36,282 nt of DNA, taken from JBCDKH01 sp964388485 (GTDB lineage: Bacteria > Planctomycetota > Phycisphaerae > Tepidisphaerales > Tepidisphaeraceae). The stretch covers positions 1 through 36,282 of the forward strand of contig CAYMAS010000037.1 of the NCBI GenBank assembly GCA_964388485.1, given 5' to 3'. The notes beneath the pieces were generated by a model. That model was not told the DNA's origin. It saw nothing but the letters and a program-made list of their open reading frames with translations, and did not search any database. Numbering within the stretch: the first letter of the stretch is position 1; every line of letters begins with the position of its first letter. Of this stretch, positions 23,215-31,468 are shown piece after piece. The translations under genes were made by a program, and so were the position numbers.

Positions 23215-26200
23215 CTACTGACGTCGACGTCGCAGCCCCACCAATCCCGCAACACCGGCGAGCGACAACACGCCCGGCTCCGGCACCGACGCTGCCCAGG
23301 CATCCATCAGTGCGAACGAACTCGACAGGTCACCTGCGTCCGAGCCGAAGATCGAGTCGCCGAACGCGTTTCGCAGCAGCGTGAAGTCGCCGAGCGACAC
23401 ATTGCCGTTGCCGTCGAAGTCGGCGGCGAACCGGCCGGTGTTGCCGAACTGGTTGCGGAGCAACGTGAAGTCGGCCAGGTCGACGTCCCCGTCCAGATCG
23501 GCATCGCCTTGCTGCAGACGCACCGGCTCGAGAAGCGTGGCGTCGGCTTCGTAGAGGACGTCGAAGTCGAGCCCGATGAAGTCGTCGACGACGGAGGCGA
23601 AGACGCCCATTGACGTGCCGCCGATGGTGATGATCTCGAAACTGTCGCCCGGCAGCGGCTGAAAGCCGGTCTCCGCGAGCACGTTCAACACGCCGCCGTG
23701 GGTGACGTCGCCGAGGACCTCGAGCCGGTCGAATGCACCTAGGGCCAGACCGTCGAGCTCGATCTCGAGCACGTTCGTCCCGGCGAACTCAACGTCGCCT
23801 TCAAACTCAACAATGCCGGGGCTGTTGCCGGGGGCGTACCCGCCAGCGAAGATGCCCAGGCCGGGGCCGAAGAAGTCGCCGGGGCCGCTGACGAGCTTAT
23901 TGAAGCGGGTGTTGCCGACGAACGTGGTGTCGCCGATCGCCTGGAAGGTGCCGCCGACGATCTTCGTGCCGGTTGGCGTGATGAAGATCACGTCGCCTTC
24001 GTTGACGGTCTGGCCTGCGCTGTAGCCGCCGATGATGGTCAGCTCTGACCCGGGCTGCACGAGGACATCCCGCGTGACTTCGAGGTTCTGATCCTGCGTG
24101 AAGGTCGCGACGGGGCCGAAGATGCCGCTGGTGCCGACGACGAGGTCGCTGTCGGTCAACGCGAAGGTGCCGCGGTCGAAGTCGACGCTCTGCAGGCTGT
24201 TGGCGGAGATGGAGCCGACCTCGAAGCGACCGCCGTTGACGCGAAGCGTCGTGCCGATGACGGCGAGGCCGTCGATGTCCAGCGTCTGCCCGGCGACCAG
24301 CGTTCGGCCGCTGCCGAGAACCTCGTCGAGGACGAAACTGCCGAGGGTTTGGCCGGCGGTGTTGCTGAAGCGGACGGTGCCGGCGTTGAAGTTGATCGCG
24401 CCGCCGGCCTGAGTGAGACTGTCGAACTCGAGCGTACCGCCGTCGATGTTGATGGTGCCGTTTTGGCGAAGGCTGAGCGGTCCTTCGGTGTCGACGGTGC
24501 CGTTTTCGAGAATGTTGAGGATGCCGAAGCCGCTGGCGGTGTTGGGGCCGACAAAGAGCGTGCTGCCGATGGTCCAGGACGCCGGCAGGCCCGGGCCTCC
24601 GATGGTGGCCTCGCCGCGGTCGTTGTTGAAGCGTCCGACGAAGCCGAGGTTGCCGGTCTCGACACGCCCGCCATCGCGGACGAAGAGGTCGCCGTCGTTG
24701 GCCGTGGCGGCTGCGGCGACGGAGAAGTCGCCGCCGGTCTGGAAGAGCGAGCCGTCGTCTTGGACCGTCAGGCTGCCGTTGCCGTTTTGCTCGGCGGCGA
24801 TTTCGGCGAAGACGTCGAGCAGCACCTGTCCGCCGTTGCGGACCGTGACGTCGGCGACCGTGCCGGGGTCGACGGCCACGTTCATTTCCAGGCCTTCCAC
24901 TTTGGCATTGTCAACGACGAGTATGGCGTGGCTGTTGTCCTGCTCGGCGATGCTGATGCGCTGGTCGGTGGTCAGAAGCCCGCCGTCCGAGACGGTGACG
25001 GTGGTCGGAGCCGCACTGCTGCCGCCGGAGAGGCCGAGGATCATCCGGCCGGTGCCCTGGTAGTCCATCGTGCTGCCGGGACCGGTGACGGTCAGGCTCG
25101 ACCCGTCGCTGGGACCCTCTTCGCCGACGATAAAGCTGCTGCCGCCAACGTTGTTCGTGACGATGGCGCCGTCGGAGACGGTCAGGCTGCCGACGCCGGT
25201 GTCGCCGACGAGGAAGATGCCGTTGATGTCGGCGGTCGTGCCGGCACCCGAGACGGTCATCGTGCCGCTGCTGCCGGCTTGATCGCCCAGGAAGACGCCG
25301 TTGGAGGTGAAGTCGGCGTCGTTGGTGACGTTGACGGTGCCGGTGCCGCCGAACCCGACGAGCGTGAGGTCGGCGGTCGTGCTGAACGAGGCGTTGTCTA
25401 CGTTGATCGTGCCGACGGCGTTGGTTCCGTAGCCGAGGACGGGGCGGCCGACCGTGGTGAAGCTGCCGCCCGAGGTGACGTTGACCGTGCCGGTGCCGGC
25501 GGTGTCGTTGACCGAGCCACCGATCCAAACTTCACCGGTGCCGGTCGACTCAAGGACGGAGTTGGCTCCGTCGATGGTGAACGTTGCAACGCCGCCCGGG
25601 TCATCGCCCACCGTAACCGCGACCGCGCTGTCACCGGTGATCGTCACGCGACCGCCCTGCTCGATGTCGAGGAAACCGACGGCTGTTCCATTGGCAACGT
25701 TGTTGTTGTTGCCCGCGAAGAGCCCCGATGCGGTCAGCGTCGAGCCTGCACCGCGGATGGTCGCCACGCCGGAGCCGGATGAAGCAAGGCCGAGGTTGAG
25801 TTGGCCGCCGAGGGTGACGTCCGCGCCGTTGAGCACGTCGAACGTGCCGTTGCCGCCGAACGTTTCGCCGCTGAAGACGGCACCGACGTTTATGGCCCCG
25901 CCGACGTCGGCCGAGGCGTCGAGGCCATCGAGAACGAGTGCGTTGGTGAAGCCGGTGCCGGCTCGCCTGCCGATCTCGATGTTGCCGCCGACGATGAGCG
26001 AGCCGCTACCGACCGTGTTGCCTGCGGCGTCCTGACCGACGCGAACGACCGCTTGGCCGAAGTCGCCGATGATCATGTTGTCATCGACATCGAGCGTCGA
26101 GAACGCGCCGCCGGCGGAGCCGGTGATGGCAATGATGCCGTCGCCCGTTTCGAGCGTGCCGACGACGAGATCGCCGTTGCTGCCGCTGTTGACGGTCCGG

Positions 26201-27180
26201 ACGAGGCCGCCGGCGGTGATGTCGAGCGTGCCGACGCCGGCGCGGCCGACGTCGAGCCGGCGCAGACGCCACTCCGAGCCGGCCCCGTCGACGACGGCCG
26301 TTCCGCTGGAGCCGACGTCGAAGGCGACGAAGCCGTCGGCGCTGGTACCGATGTCGGCGTTGAGCAAGCCGCCGTTGGTGATGTTAAGGAAGCCGGTGCC
26401 GAGGAATCCGACGAAGTGGTCCTCGGCCCGGACGGTCGAGCCGCTGCCGTCGACGTTGAGCGTGCCGGTGCCCGTCGCTTCGACGCCGAGCTCGATGTCG
26501 GGGATGCCGATCGAGTTGTTGATCGCCGGGTTCACCTGGGCCGAGCCGCCGCCCGTGACGTTGAGCGTCCCGGTGCCGTCGCGGCCGACAAAGATGCCTT
26601 GGTTGTTGGACTGCCCGTCGGCGAAGAGCAAGCTGCCGACGCCGTCGACGTCGATGACGCCCTCCGAGCCGACGGCCTCGCCGATCGCGACGTTGAGCCC
26701 GCGGAAGGTCGAGCCGCCCGTGAGCGCGAGCGTGCCTTGGCCTTGGCTGCCGACGGTGAGGGAGCCGACACTGTCCCACGCAACGCCGCCCGTCAGCGAC
26801 AGGTTGGCCCCGCTGATCAGATCCGTCGCCGTCGCGTCGTCGACGAGCACGACGCCCTCCGTATCGAGGATCGATCCGCCGACGCTCGTGAAGTCCCAGT
26901 CGCCGCCGAGGACATTGACGTTGTTGGCATCGCTGGGCGCGCCGATGACGACGGTGATCAGCGTGCCAGTGGCCGCATCGAAGAAGACGTTGTCGGCGTC
27001 GGTGGGCGTCTGGTCAGGATCCCAGTTTCCGTTGACGTTCCATGCCAAGAAGAGCCCGCCGGCCCCCCCGTCCCAAGTCAGGTCGTCAGCAGTCGCCTGC
27101 GCGTTGGCGACGAGGGGCACCGCCAGTACAGCGGTAGCAAGGAGACGGCGGCGGTGGATTGAATCGTGGCGGCGAGGCAT
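23215..27180 (-). CDS. giant secreted passenger-like repeat protein with dockerin and PEP-CTERM tail
   Basis: 1,321 residues from ATG 27180, which is preceded by CAGGAG at good spacing. A signal peptide (RRRLLATAVLAVPLVANAQA) is followed by the domain typical of passenger-like beta-helix proteins (LTWDGGAGGLFLAWNVNGNWDP). Then come about twenty degenerate repeats of the form GTLNVTGGGSxxxxxxxxxIG, each about 40-50 residues. A paired type I dockerin lies at about 1222-1280 (GDADLDGDVDLADFTLLRNQFG and ADFDGNGNVSLGDFTLLRNAFG). The tail is PEP-CTERM: VPEPGVLSLAGVAGLVGLRRRR. There is no beta-barrel, so it is not a true autotransporter; anchoring is through the PEP-CTERM/exosortase route. Function, probably surface attachment or matrix, is inferred. 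Very GC-rich repeats give long antisense open frames (24349-25782, 25801-27162), which I judge to be shadows. Confidence 0.9.
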   Translation of the reverse strand: MPRRHDSIHRRRLLATAVLAVPLVANAQATADDLTWDGGAGGLFLAWNVNGNWDPDQTPTDADNVFFDAATGTLITVVIGAPSDANNVNVLGGDWDFTSVGGSILDTEGVVLVDDATATDLISGANLSLTGGVAWDSVGSLTVGSQGQGTLALTGGSTFRGLNVAIGEAVGSEGVIDVDGVGSLLFADGQSNNQGIFVGRDGTGTLNVTGGGSAQVNPAINNSIGIPDIELGVEATGTGTLNVDGSGSTVRAEDHFVGFLGTGFLNITNGGLLNADIGTSADGFVAFDVGSSGTAVVDGAGSEWRLRRLDVGRAGVGTLDITAGGLVRTVNSGSNGDLVVGTLETGDGIIAITGSAGGAFSTLDVDDNMIIGDFGQAVVRVGQDAAGNTVGSGSLIVGGNIEIGRRAGTGFTNALVLDGLDASADVGGAINVGAVFSGETFGGNGTFDVLNGADVTLGGQLNLGLASSGSGVATIRGAGSTLTASGLFAGNNNNVANGTAVGFLDIEQGGRVTITGDSAVAVTVGDDPGGVATFTIDGANSVLESTGTGEVWIGGSVNDTAGTGTVNVTSGGSFTTVGRPVLGYGTNAVGTINVDNASFSTTADLTLVGFGGTGTVNVTNDADFTSNGVFLGDQAGSSGTMTVSGAGTTADINGIFLVGDTGVGSLTVSDGAIVTNNVGGSSFIVGEEGPSDGSSLTVTGPGSTMDYQGTGRMILGLSGGSSAAPTTVTVSDGGLLTTDQRISIAEQDNSHAILVVDNAKVEGLEMNVAVDPGTVADVTVRNGGQVLLDVFAEIAAEQNGNGSLTVQDDGSLFQTGGDFSVAAAATANDGDLFVRDGGRVETGNLGFVGRFNNDRGEATIGGPGLPASWTIGSTLFVGPNTASGFGILNILENGTVDTEGPLSLRQNGTINIDGGTLEFDSLTQAGGAINFNAGTVRFSNTAGQTLGSFVLDEVLGSGRTLVAGQTLDIDGLAVIGTTLRVNGGRFEVGSISANSLQSVDFDRGTFALTDSDLVVGTSGIFGPVATFTQDQNLEVTRDVLVQPGSELTIIGGYSAGQTVNEGDVIFITPTGTKIVGGTFQAIGDTTFVGNTRFNKLVSGPGDFFGPGLGIFAGGYAPGNSPGIVEFEGDVEFAGTNVLEIELDGLALGAFDRLEVLGDVTHGGVLNVLAETGFQPLPGDSFEIITIGGTSMGVFASVVDDFIGLDFDVLYEADATLLEPVRLQQGDADLDGDVDLADFTLLRNQFGNTGRFAADFDGNGNVSLGDFTLLRNAFGDSIFGSDAGDLSSSFALMDAWAASVPEPGVLSLAGVAGLVGLRRRRQ

Positions 27181-27284
27181 GAAGACTCCTGGGACAGACG
27201 GGTAGTGACGGTGACCGCTGATGACGGCTTCCAGCAAGACTTCGCGAGATTAACCAGAACACCCTGCCAAACATTTTTGCGCAG

Positions 27285-29744
27285 CTACCGCTTCAAACGT
27301 GCGGGTCGCGACGACGACTGTGGAAACAGGTCCGGCCGCGCCTCGCGAAGCTCCCGGATCATCGATCCTGCTTGCTCGAAGGCACCGGGCGGCGCGTGCA
27401 CCGTCTCGGCACCGCGTGCGATCGTCGTTGTGAGAACCTCTCTCAGCTCCTCGTGTTTCTGTGCGTTCCAGAGCACCATCTGCAGCGGCGCGACACCCAG
27501 CACAAGGTCGCGATCCTTCGTCAGTGCGACAAGGTCACGCAATTCGTCGAGCAACGCCTCGACCTCCTCCGGCTTGGCGTCTCGCGTTTCATAGATCGCT
27601 CGCAGCGTGAGGTGGCGGGCGCGTGCGTTCAGGAGCAGGCTGTTGTCCCGTCGCAGCCGTAACTTCATCATCGGCACAAGCTCGTTGTAGATGAGCAAGG
27701 CCTCGTGCCAGTTGCCGCTGCTGCTGAGCAGGCGGGCGTGCAGGTGGTACAGCTGCATTGTAAAGCGGCTCTCGCCCATCTCCCTGCCAACGAGCTGCTG
27801 GCGGCTGATGTCGAGGATTGTGTCCAGCTCCTGTCCGGCCGACTCCGAGGTGCGGTAGAGGCCGGTCGAGATCAGGCCGTCGGCGTAGTTCAACATCTGG
27901 TTATGCCAGTGGCGACGCTCGTCCTCCATGACATCCGACGCGTCCAGCGCAGCTATCGCCTCTCGGCCAAGCTCACGCAGACGTTCAAGGTCGCCAGGTG
28001 CCAGACGGCGAACCAGCGCTTGGCTCAGCGACGTCCGAGCGTTCCGCAAAATCGGTTCTTCCCGCGGCATCTCGACCTCGCTGGCGGTCGCGATGATCTG
28101 CTCGGAGAGTTCGATCGACGCCTCGTACTGCTTCCGCCACTGCAGCACGCTCGACAGCTGCTCGCCGCTACGAAGCGTTCTGAGGTCGCGATCGCCGAAG
28201 AGTTCCTTACGAAGCTCATAAGCCTCTTCGAGCAAGGGTTGAGCTTCCTCCAACCGACCCGACTCGAAGTAGATCAGGCCGATCATGTCGAGCAGTTCGC
28301 TTCGGGTTTCAGGCCGATCAAGCAGGTCCGTCTTGAGTCCGTCGCGAGCCCGGTCGACACTGCGGACGAAGGCGGCTTGTTCTTCGGGCTGTTCGAAGCC
28401 GGGGCGGGCACTGAAAAGCACCCGCTGCAGGAAACGGCTCGTCGCCCGCGCCGCGTCGGCATTGTCGTCGGCCTCGGCCTTAGCGGCGAGGGCGGCGTCG
28501 CGATCGACCAGAGCCTGCCGCTCCGCCTCCGTCGCCCGAATCGCCTGCGTCGTCGTCGTCACCACGCCGCCGATCAACGCGAGCAGCGTCGCCGCCAGCG
28601 CAGCCGCGACGGCTTTGTGACGCTTGATCAACTTCCGCGTGCGATACGTCCAGCCCGCCGACGCTGCCCGCACCGGACGGTCCGTCAGCCAACGCCGCAG
28701 ATCGTCGGCCATCTCTGTTGCCGTCGCGTAACGATGCGTCGGCTCCGCTTGCGTCGCCCGCTGGACAATCCAATTGCCCTCGGCTGCGATCGTCGCCGGC
28801 AACGCTTCGGGTCGCGGTGCCTCCGCCGCGGCTTCGGCCATCGCCCGCCGACTCCGCGACATTGTCGCCCCCTTGATCGGATTGCTCCCGCCCAGAAGCG
28901 TGTGCAGTATCAGCCCCAACGCGTACACATCGCTCGGAAGGTCCACGCGCTCACCCCGAGCCTGCTCCGGGCTCATGAACATCGGCGTACCGACGATGCC
29001 GTCCGGACTCTCTTCCTCGATTAACCGGGCAATGCCGAAATCGATGATCTTGATTCGCAGATCGCCCTCGCGCTCGTCTCGCCAAACCAGCACGTTGCCG
29101 GGCTTGAGGTCACAGTGCAGCAAGCCCCGCGCATGCGCGTGAGCGACCGCATCGCAGACCCGCACCATCAGCTCCAGTCGTTGACGCACCGACAGTGATT
29201 CGTCGGTCGCAAATCGATCAATCGCCCGACCCGGCGCCAACTCGACGACGAGGTAAGGTTGATCTCGATATACGCCCGCGTCGAGCACCCGCGCGACGTC
29301 GCGATGATCCAACCGGGCCAGCGCCTGACGTTCCAGATCGAACCGCCCCTGCAACCGCTCGTCCTGCCGACCCAGCAGCTTGAGCGCGACCGTCCGCTGC
29401 ACCGGCGCCGTCTGATCCGCCCGCCACACCTCACCGTGTCCGCCACGACCGAGGAACTCGCGCAGCACGTAGTGGTCGATCACATCGCCCTCCGTCAACT
29501 CGAGCAGCGACTTCGGCGGATCACTCAGGCCACTCCAGTCGATTGTGAACGTCAACCGGTCGAAATCGTCCGATGCGTCCGCCGCCTCGTCGCTGGCGAG
29601 CAACTGCAGCACCTCATCCCGCACCGCCGCGTCACCTCCGGCCGCCTCGGACGCAAACTGCTCGCGCTCGCGACGCGGCCGATCCAACGCCTCGAGAAAG
29701 ATCACCTTGGCCCGGCGAAGTTGTTGCGTGGGAAGGTCGGCCAT
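27285..29744 (-). CDS. membrane Ser/Thr protein kinase with C-terminal TPR-like repeats
   Basis: 819 residues from ATG 29744 (MADLPTQQ; AGGA lies upstream, unlike ATG 29759). Hanks-type kinase domain: LGRGGHGEVWRA loop (98-109), Lys122 (VALKLL), HCDLKPGNVLV (210-220, catalytic Asp212), DFG (235-237), SPE (258-260). A membrane helix at about 379-401 is followed by a coiled stretch rich in Ala/Glu. From about 440 on, helical repeats of TPR type run to the end (for example DLLDMIGLIYFESGRLEEAQPLLEEAYELRKELF). It follows an ECF sigma gene by 48 bases, so the pair probably form one signalling unit. Confidence 0.92.
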   Translation of the reverse strand: MADLPTQQLRRAKVIFLEALDRPRREREQFASEAAGGDAAVRDEVLQLLASDEAADASDDFDRLTFTIDWSGLSDPPKSLLELTEGDVIDHYVLREFLGRGGHGEVWRADQTAPVQRTVALKLLGRQDERLQGRFDLERQALARLDHRDVARVLDAGVYRDQPYLVVELAPGRAIDRFATDESLSVRQRLELMVRVCDAVAHAHARGLLHCDLKPGNVLVWRDEREGDLRIKIIDFGIARLIEEESPDGIVGTPMFMSPEQARGERVDLPSDVYALGLILHTLLGGSNPIKGATMSRSRRAMAEAAAEAPRPEALPATIAAEGNWIVQRATQAEPTHRYATATEMADDLRRWLTDRPVRAASAGWTYRTRKLIKRHKAVAAALAATLLALIGGVVTTTTQAIRATEAERQALVDRDAALAAKAEADDNADAARATSRFLQRVLFSARPGFEQPEEQAAFVRSVDRARDGLKTDLLDRPETRSELLDMIGLIYFESGRLEEAQPLLEEAYELRKELFGDRDLRTLRSGEQLSSVLQWRKQYEASIELSEQIIATASEVEMPREEPILRNARTSLSQALVRRLAPGDLERLRELGREAIAALDASDVMEDERRHWHNQMLNYADGLISTGLYRTSESAGQELDTILDISRQQLVGREMGESRFTMQLYHLHARLLSSSGNWHEALLIYNELVPMMKLRLRRDNSLLLNARARHLTLRAIYETRDAKPEEVEALLDELRDLVALTKDRDLVLGVAPLQMVLWNAQKHEELREVLTTTIARGAETVHAPPGAFEQAGSMIRELREARPDLFPQSSSRPARLKR

Positions 29745-29792
29745 CGTCCTGCTCTTCATCGCGTGAGGCGTCGCACGGTCCTGCCAATCGGC

Positions 29793-30359
29793 TCAAGCAT
29801 CATCAACACAAAGCCGCTTGAACAGCCATGCGCGGGCAAATGACCAATCCCGGGCCACCGTCCGCGGCGACAGCTTCAACGCCTCGGCCACCTCCTCGAC
29901 CGTCATGCCCGCGTACACCCGCAGCCGGACCACCTCCGCCGCATCGGCATCCACGGCGGTCAAGGCTTCGAGCGCCTCTTCGACCTCCAGCACCGCCGCC
30001 GGATCGTCACCCGAGGCCAACTCCGCAACGTCAAGCGACACCCGCCGCCTGGCACGCCTGCCGTCGTCTTGCGTCACCGCCCCCCGCTTGGACGCGAGGC
30101 GTTGACGTGCATGATCGACCAACACCCGCCGCATCGCCGCCGCCGCCGCCCGGTAGAAGTCCGCCGTCGGCCGCCACGTCGCCGCCCGATCCCCGTGGAG
30201 CTTGACAAACGCCTCATTGACCAACGCGGTGGTCTGCAGCGTGTGATCCCCCCGCTCCCGACGCATCAGTTGCGAGGCGATCCGTCGAACCTGCTCCTCC
30301 ACTGCTTGAATATCAACGTTCTTCAAAGCGTCGGGCGGATTGGAAGACGGCTCCAACAC
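29793..30359 (-). CDS. ECF sigma factor of the planctomycete kinase-linked type
   Basis: 188 residues. LQTTALVNEAFVKLHG in region 2 and RRVLVDHARQRLASKRG are the signature of the ECF-sub subgroup (TIGR02999-like). Region 4 is LEALTAVDADAAEVVRLRVYAGMTVEEVAEALKLSPRTVARDWSFARAWL. In planctomycetes this subgroup is repeatedly encoded next to Ser/Thr kinases and lacks a classical anti-sigma factor. Here the kinase gene follows on the same strand. Kinase control of the sigma factor is a reasonable inference, not shown by the sequence. Confidence 0.92.
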   Translation of the reverse strand: MLEPSSNPPDALKNVDIQAVEEQVRRIASQLMRRERGDHTLQTTALVNEAFVKLHGDRAATWRPTADFYRAAAAAMRRVLVDHARQRLASKRGAVTQDDGRRARRRVSLDVAELASGDDPAAVLEVEEALEALTAVDADAAEVVRLRVYAGMTVEEVAEALKLSPRTVARDWSFARAWLFKRLCVDDA

Positions 30360-30474
30360 GAGACAAATCTACCACATGCCGGCCTGCCGAGCGACGAGCC
30401 AGCCGCCTGAAGGTCTAACTGCACCTTCGCACGAAGCACAAACGCTTCTCATCTAAGCCGGGCATCTTTCTCGC

Positions 30475-31410
30475 ATGAACCCGCTTCTCACGCTCACCAT
30501 CGTCACCGCTTCATTCACCACGCCCGCCCTCGCCTTCACGCCGCCTTCCAACACCGTCTTCTTCGACGGCCCGCTCTCGGTCATCGCCCACCGCGGCGGC
30601 GTTCTGGAGACCGCCGAGCACACGCTGCTCGGCTTCGACTACGCCGCCTCGCTCGACCCCGGCGTCATCCTCGAGATGGACGTCCGCCTCACCAGCGACG
30701 GCGTGCCGGTGCTCATGCACGACATCACCGTCGACCGCACCACCAACGGCACCGGCCCCGTCGCCGACCTGACCTTCGCCCAGCTCCGCTCCCTCTCGGC
30801 CGGCTGGGACACCACGTTCGACGGCGGGGCAACCTTCCCGTTCCGCGGCGACAACCTGCTCGTGCCGACGCTCGAAGAGGTCGTCCAGGCGCACCCCGAT
30901 CGCCGCATGATGATCGAGATCAAGGTCGAAGCCGGCGTCGAAGCGGTCCAGCCGGTCGTGGACATTCTGCGGGCCAACAACATGCAGGACCGGGTCGCCC
31001 TCGCCAGCTTCGACGAAGCCCAAGTCGCCGCCGTCCGCGACATCGCCCCGGAGTTCGCGACGCTCTACTCCGTCGGCAGCGCCCAGAACCTCGTCAACGG
31101 CATCGCCGGCGGCACGTTCACGCCGGACCTGCTCGTCGACGACCTGCTCAACGTCTCGCAGAGCTTCATCGGCAACAATCCCGGCCAGGTGCCGCTGCCC
31201 TTGTTCGACGTCATCGACGACCTCGGCGTGCCGATCACGGTTGACACGATCAACGACGTCGCGACGATGGAGTTCTACTTCAACAACCCCGCCATCGACG
31301 GACTCGTCACCGACCGCCCGGCCGTGCTGCTGAGCGTCATCCCCGAACCCGCCACCGCCGGCTTCGTCGCCGTCGCCGGCGGCACGCTCCTGCTCCGCCG
31401 CCGCGGCTGA
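30475..31410 (+). CDS. exported glycerophosphodiester phosphodiesterase with PEP-CTERM anchor
   Basis: 311 residues: a signal peptide (MNPLLTLTIVTASFTTPALA), then the GDPD TIM-barrel with VIAHRGG (His39-Arg40), EMDVRLTSDGVPVLMHD (Glu67, Asp69, His82), ADLTFAQLRSLSAG, LLVPTLEEVV and the late metal-binding MMIEIKVE. The enzyme cleaves glycerophosphodiesters to an alcohol and glycerol 3-phosphate. The tail VIPEPATAGFVAVAGGTLLLRRRG is a PEP-CTERM signal, placing the enzyme on the surface. The start codon lies 115 bases from the divergent sigma factor gene. A small hairpin lies just past the stop. Confidence 0.9.
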   Translation: MNPLLTLTIVTASFTTPALAFTPPSNTVFFDGPLSVIAHRGGVLETAEHTLLGFDYAASLDPGVILEMDVRLTSDGVPVLMHDITVDRTTNGTGPVADLTFAQLRSLSAGWDTTFDGGATFPFRGDNLLVPTLEEVVQAHPDRRMMIEIKVEAGVEAVQPVVDILRANNMQDRVALASFDEAQVAAVRDIAPEFATLYSVGSAQNLVNGIAGGTFTPDLLVDDLLNVSQSFIGNNPGQVPLPLFDVIDDLGVPITVDTINDVATMEFYFNNPAIDGLVTDRPAVLLSVIPEPATAGFVAVAGGTLLLRRRG

Positions 31411-31417
31411 ATCAGCT

Positions 31418-31436
31418 GGTGGCGTCAGACGCCATC
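31418..31436. terminator. short hairpin between convergent genes
   Basis: GGTGGCGTC and GACGCCATC pair over nine bases (one G-T) around a single A, eight bases after the phosphodiesterase stop and ahead of the end of the DUF4132 gene. No T-run is present, so its strength is uncertain. Confidence 0.4.
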
Positions 31437-31468
31437 TCCGCATGGATCGGGTCAGTCAAGCCACTGCG

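Noticed and set aside
24349..27162. Two long plus-strand frames opposite the passenger-like gene
   Set aside because: They read low-complexity Val/Asp/Glu/Ala sequence generated by the GC-rich codons and repeats of the minus-strand gene, which has a signal peptide, dockerin and PEP-CTERM tail.
27705..29024. 439-residue plus-strand frame opposite the kinase gene
   Set aside because: No recognisable domain; the minus strand encodes intact kinase motifs.
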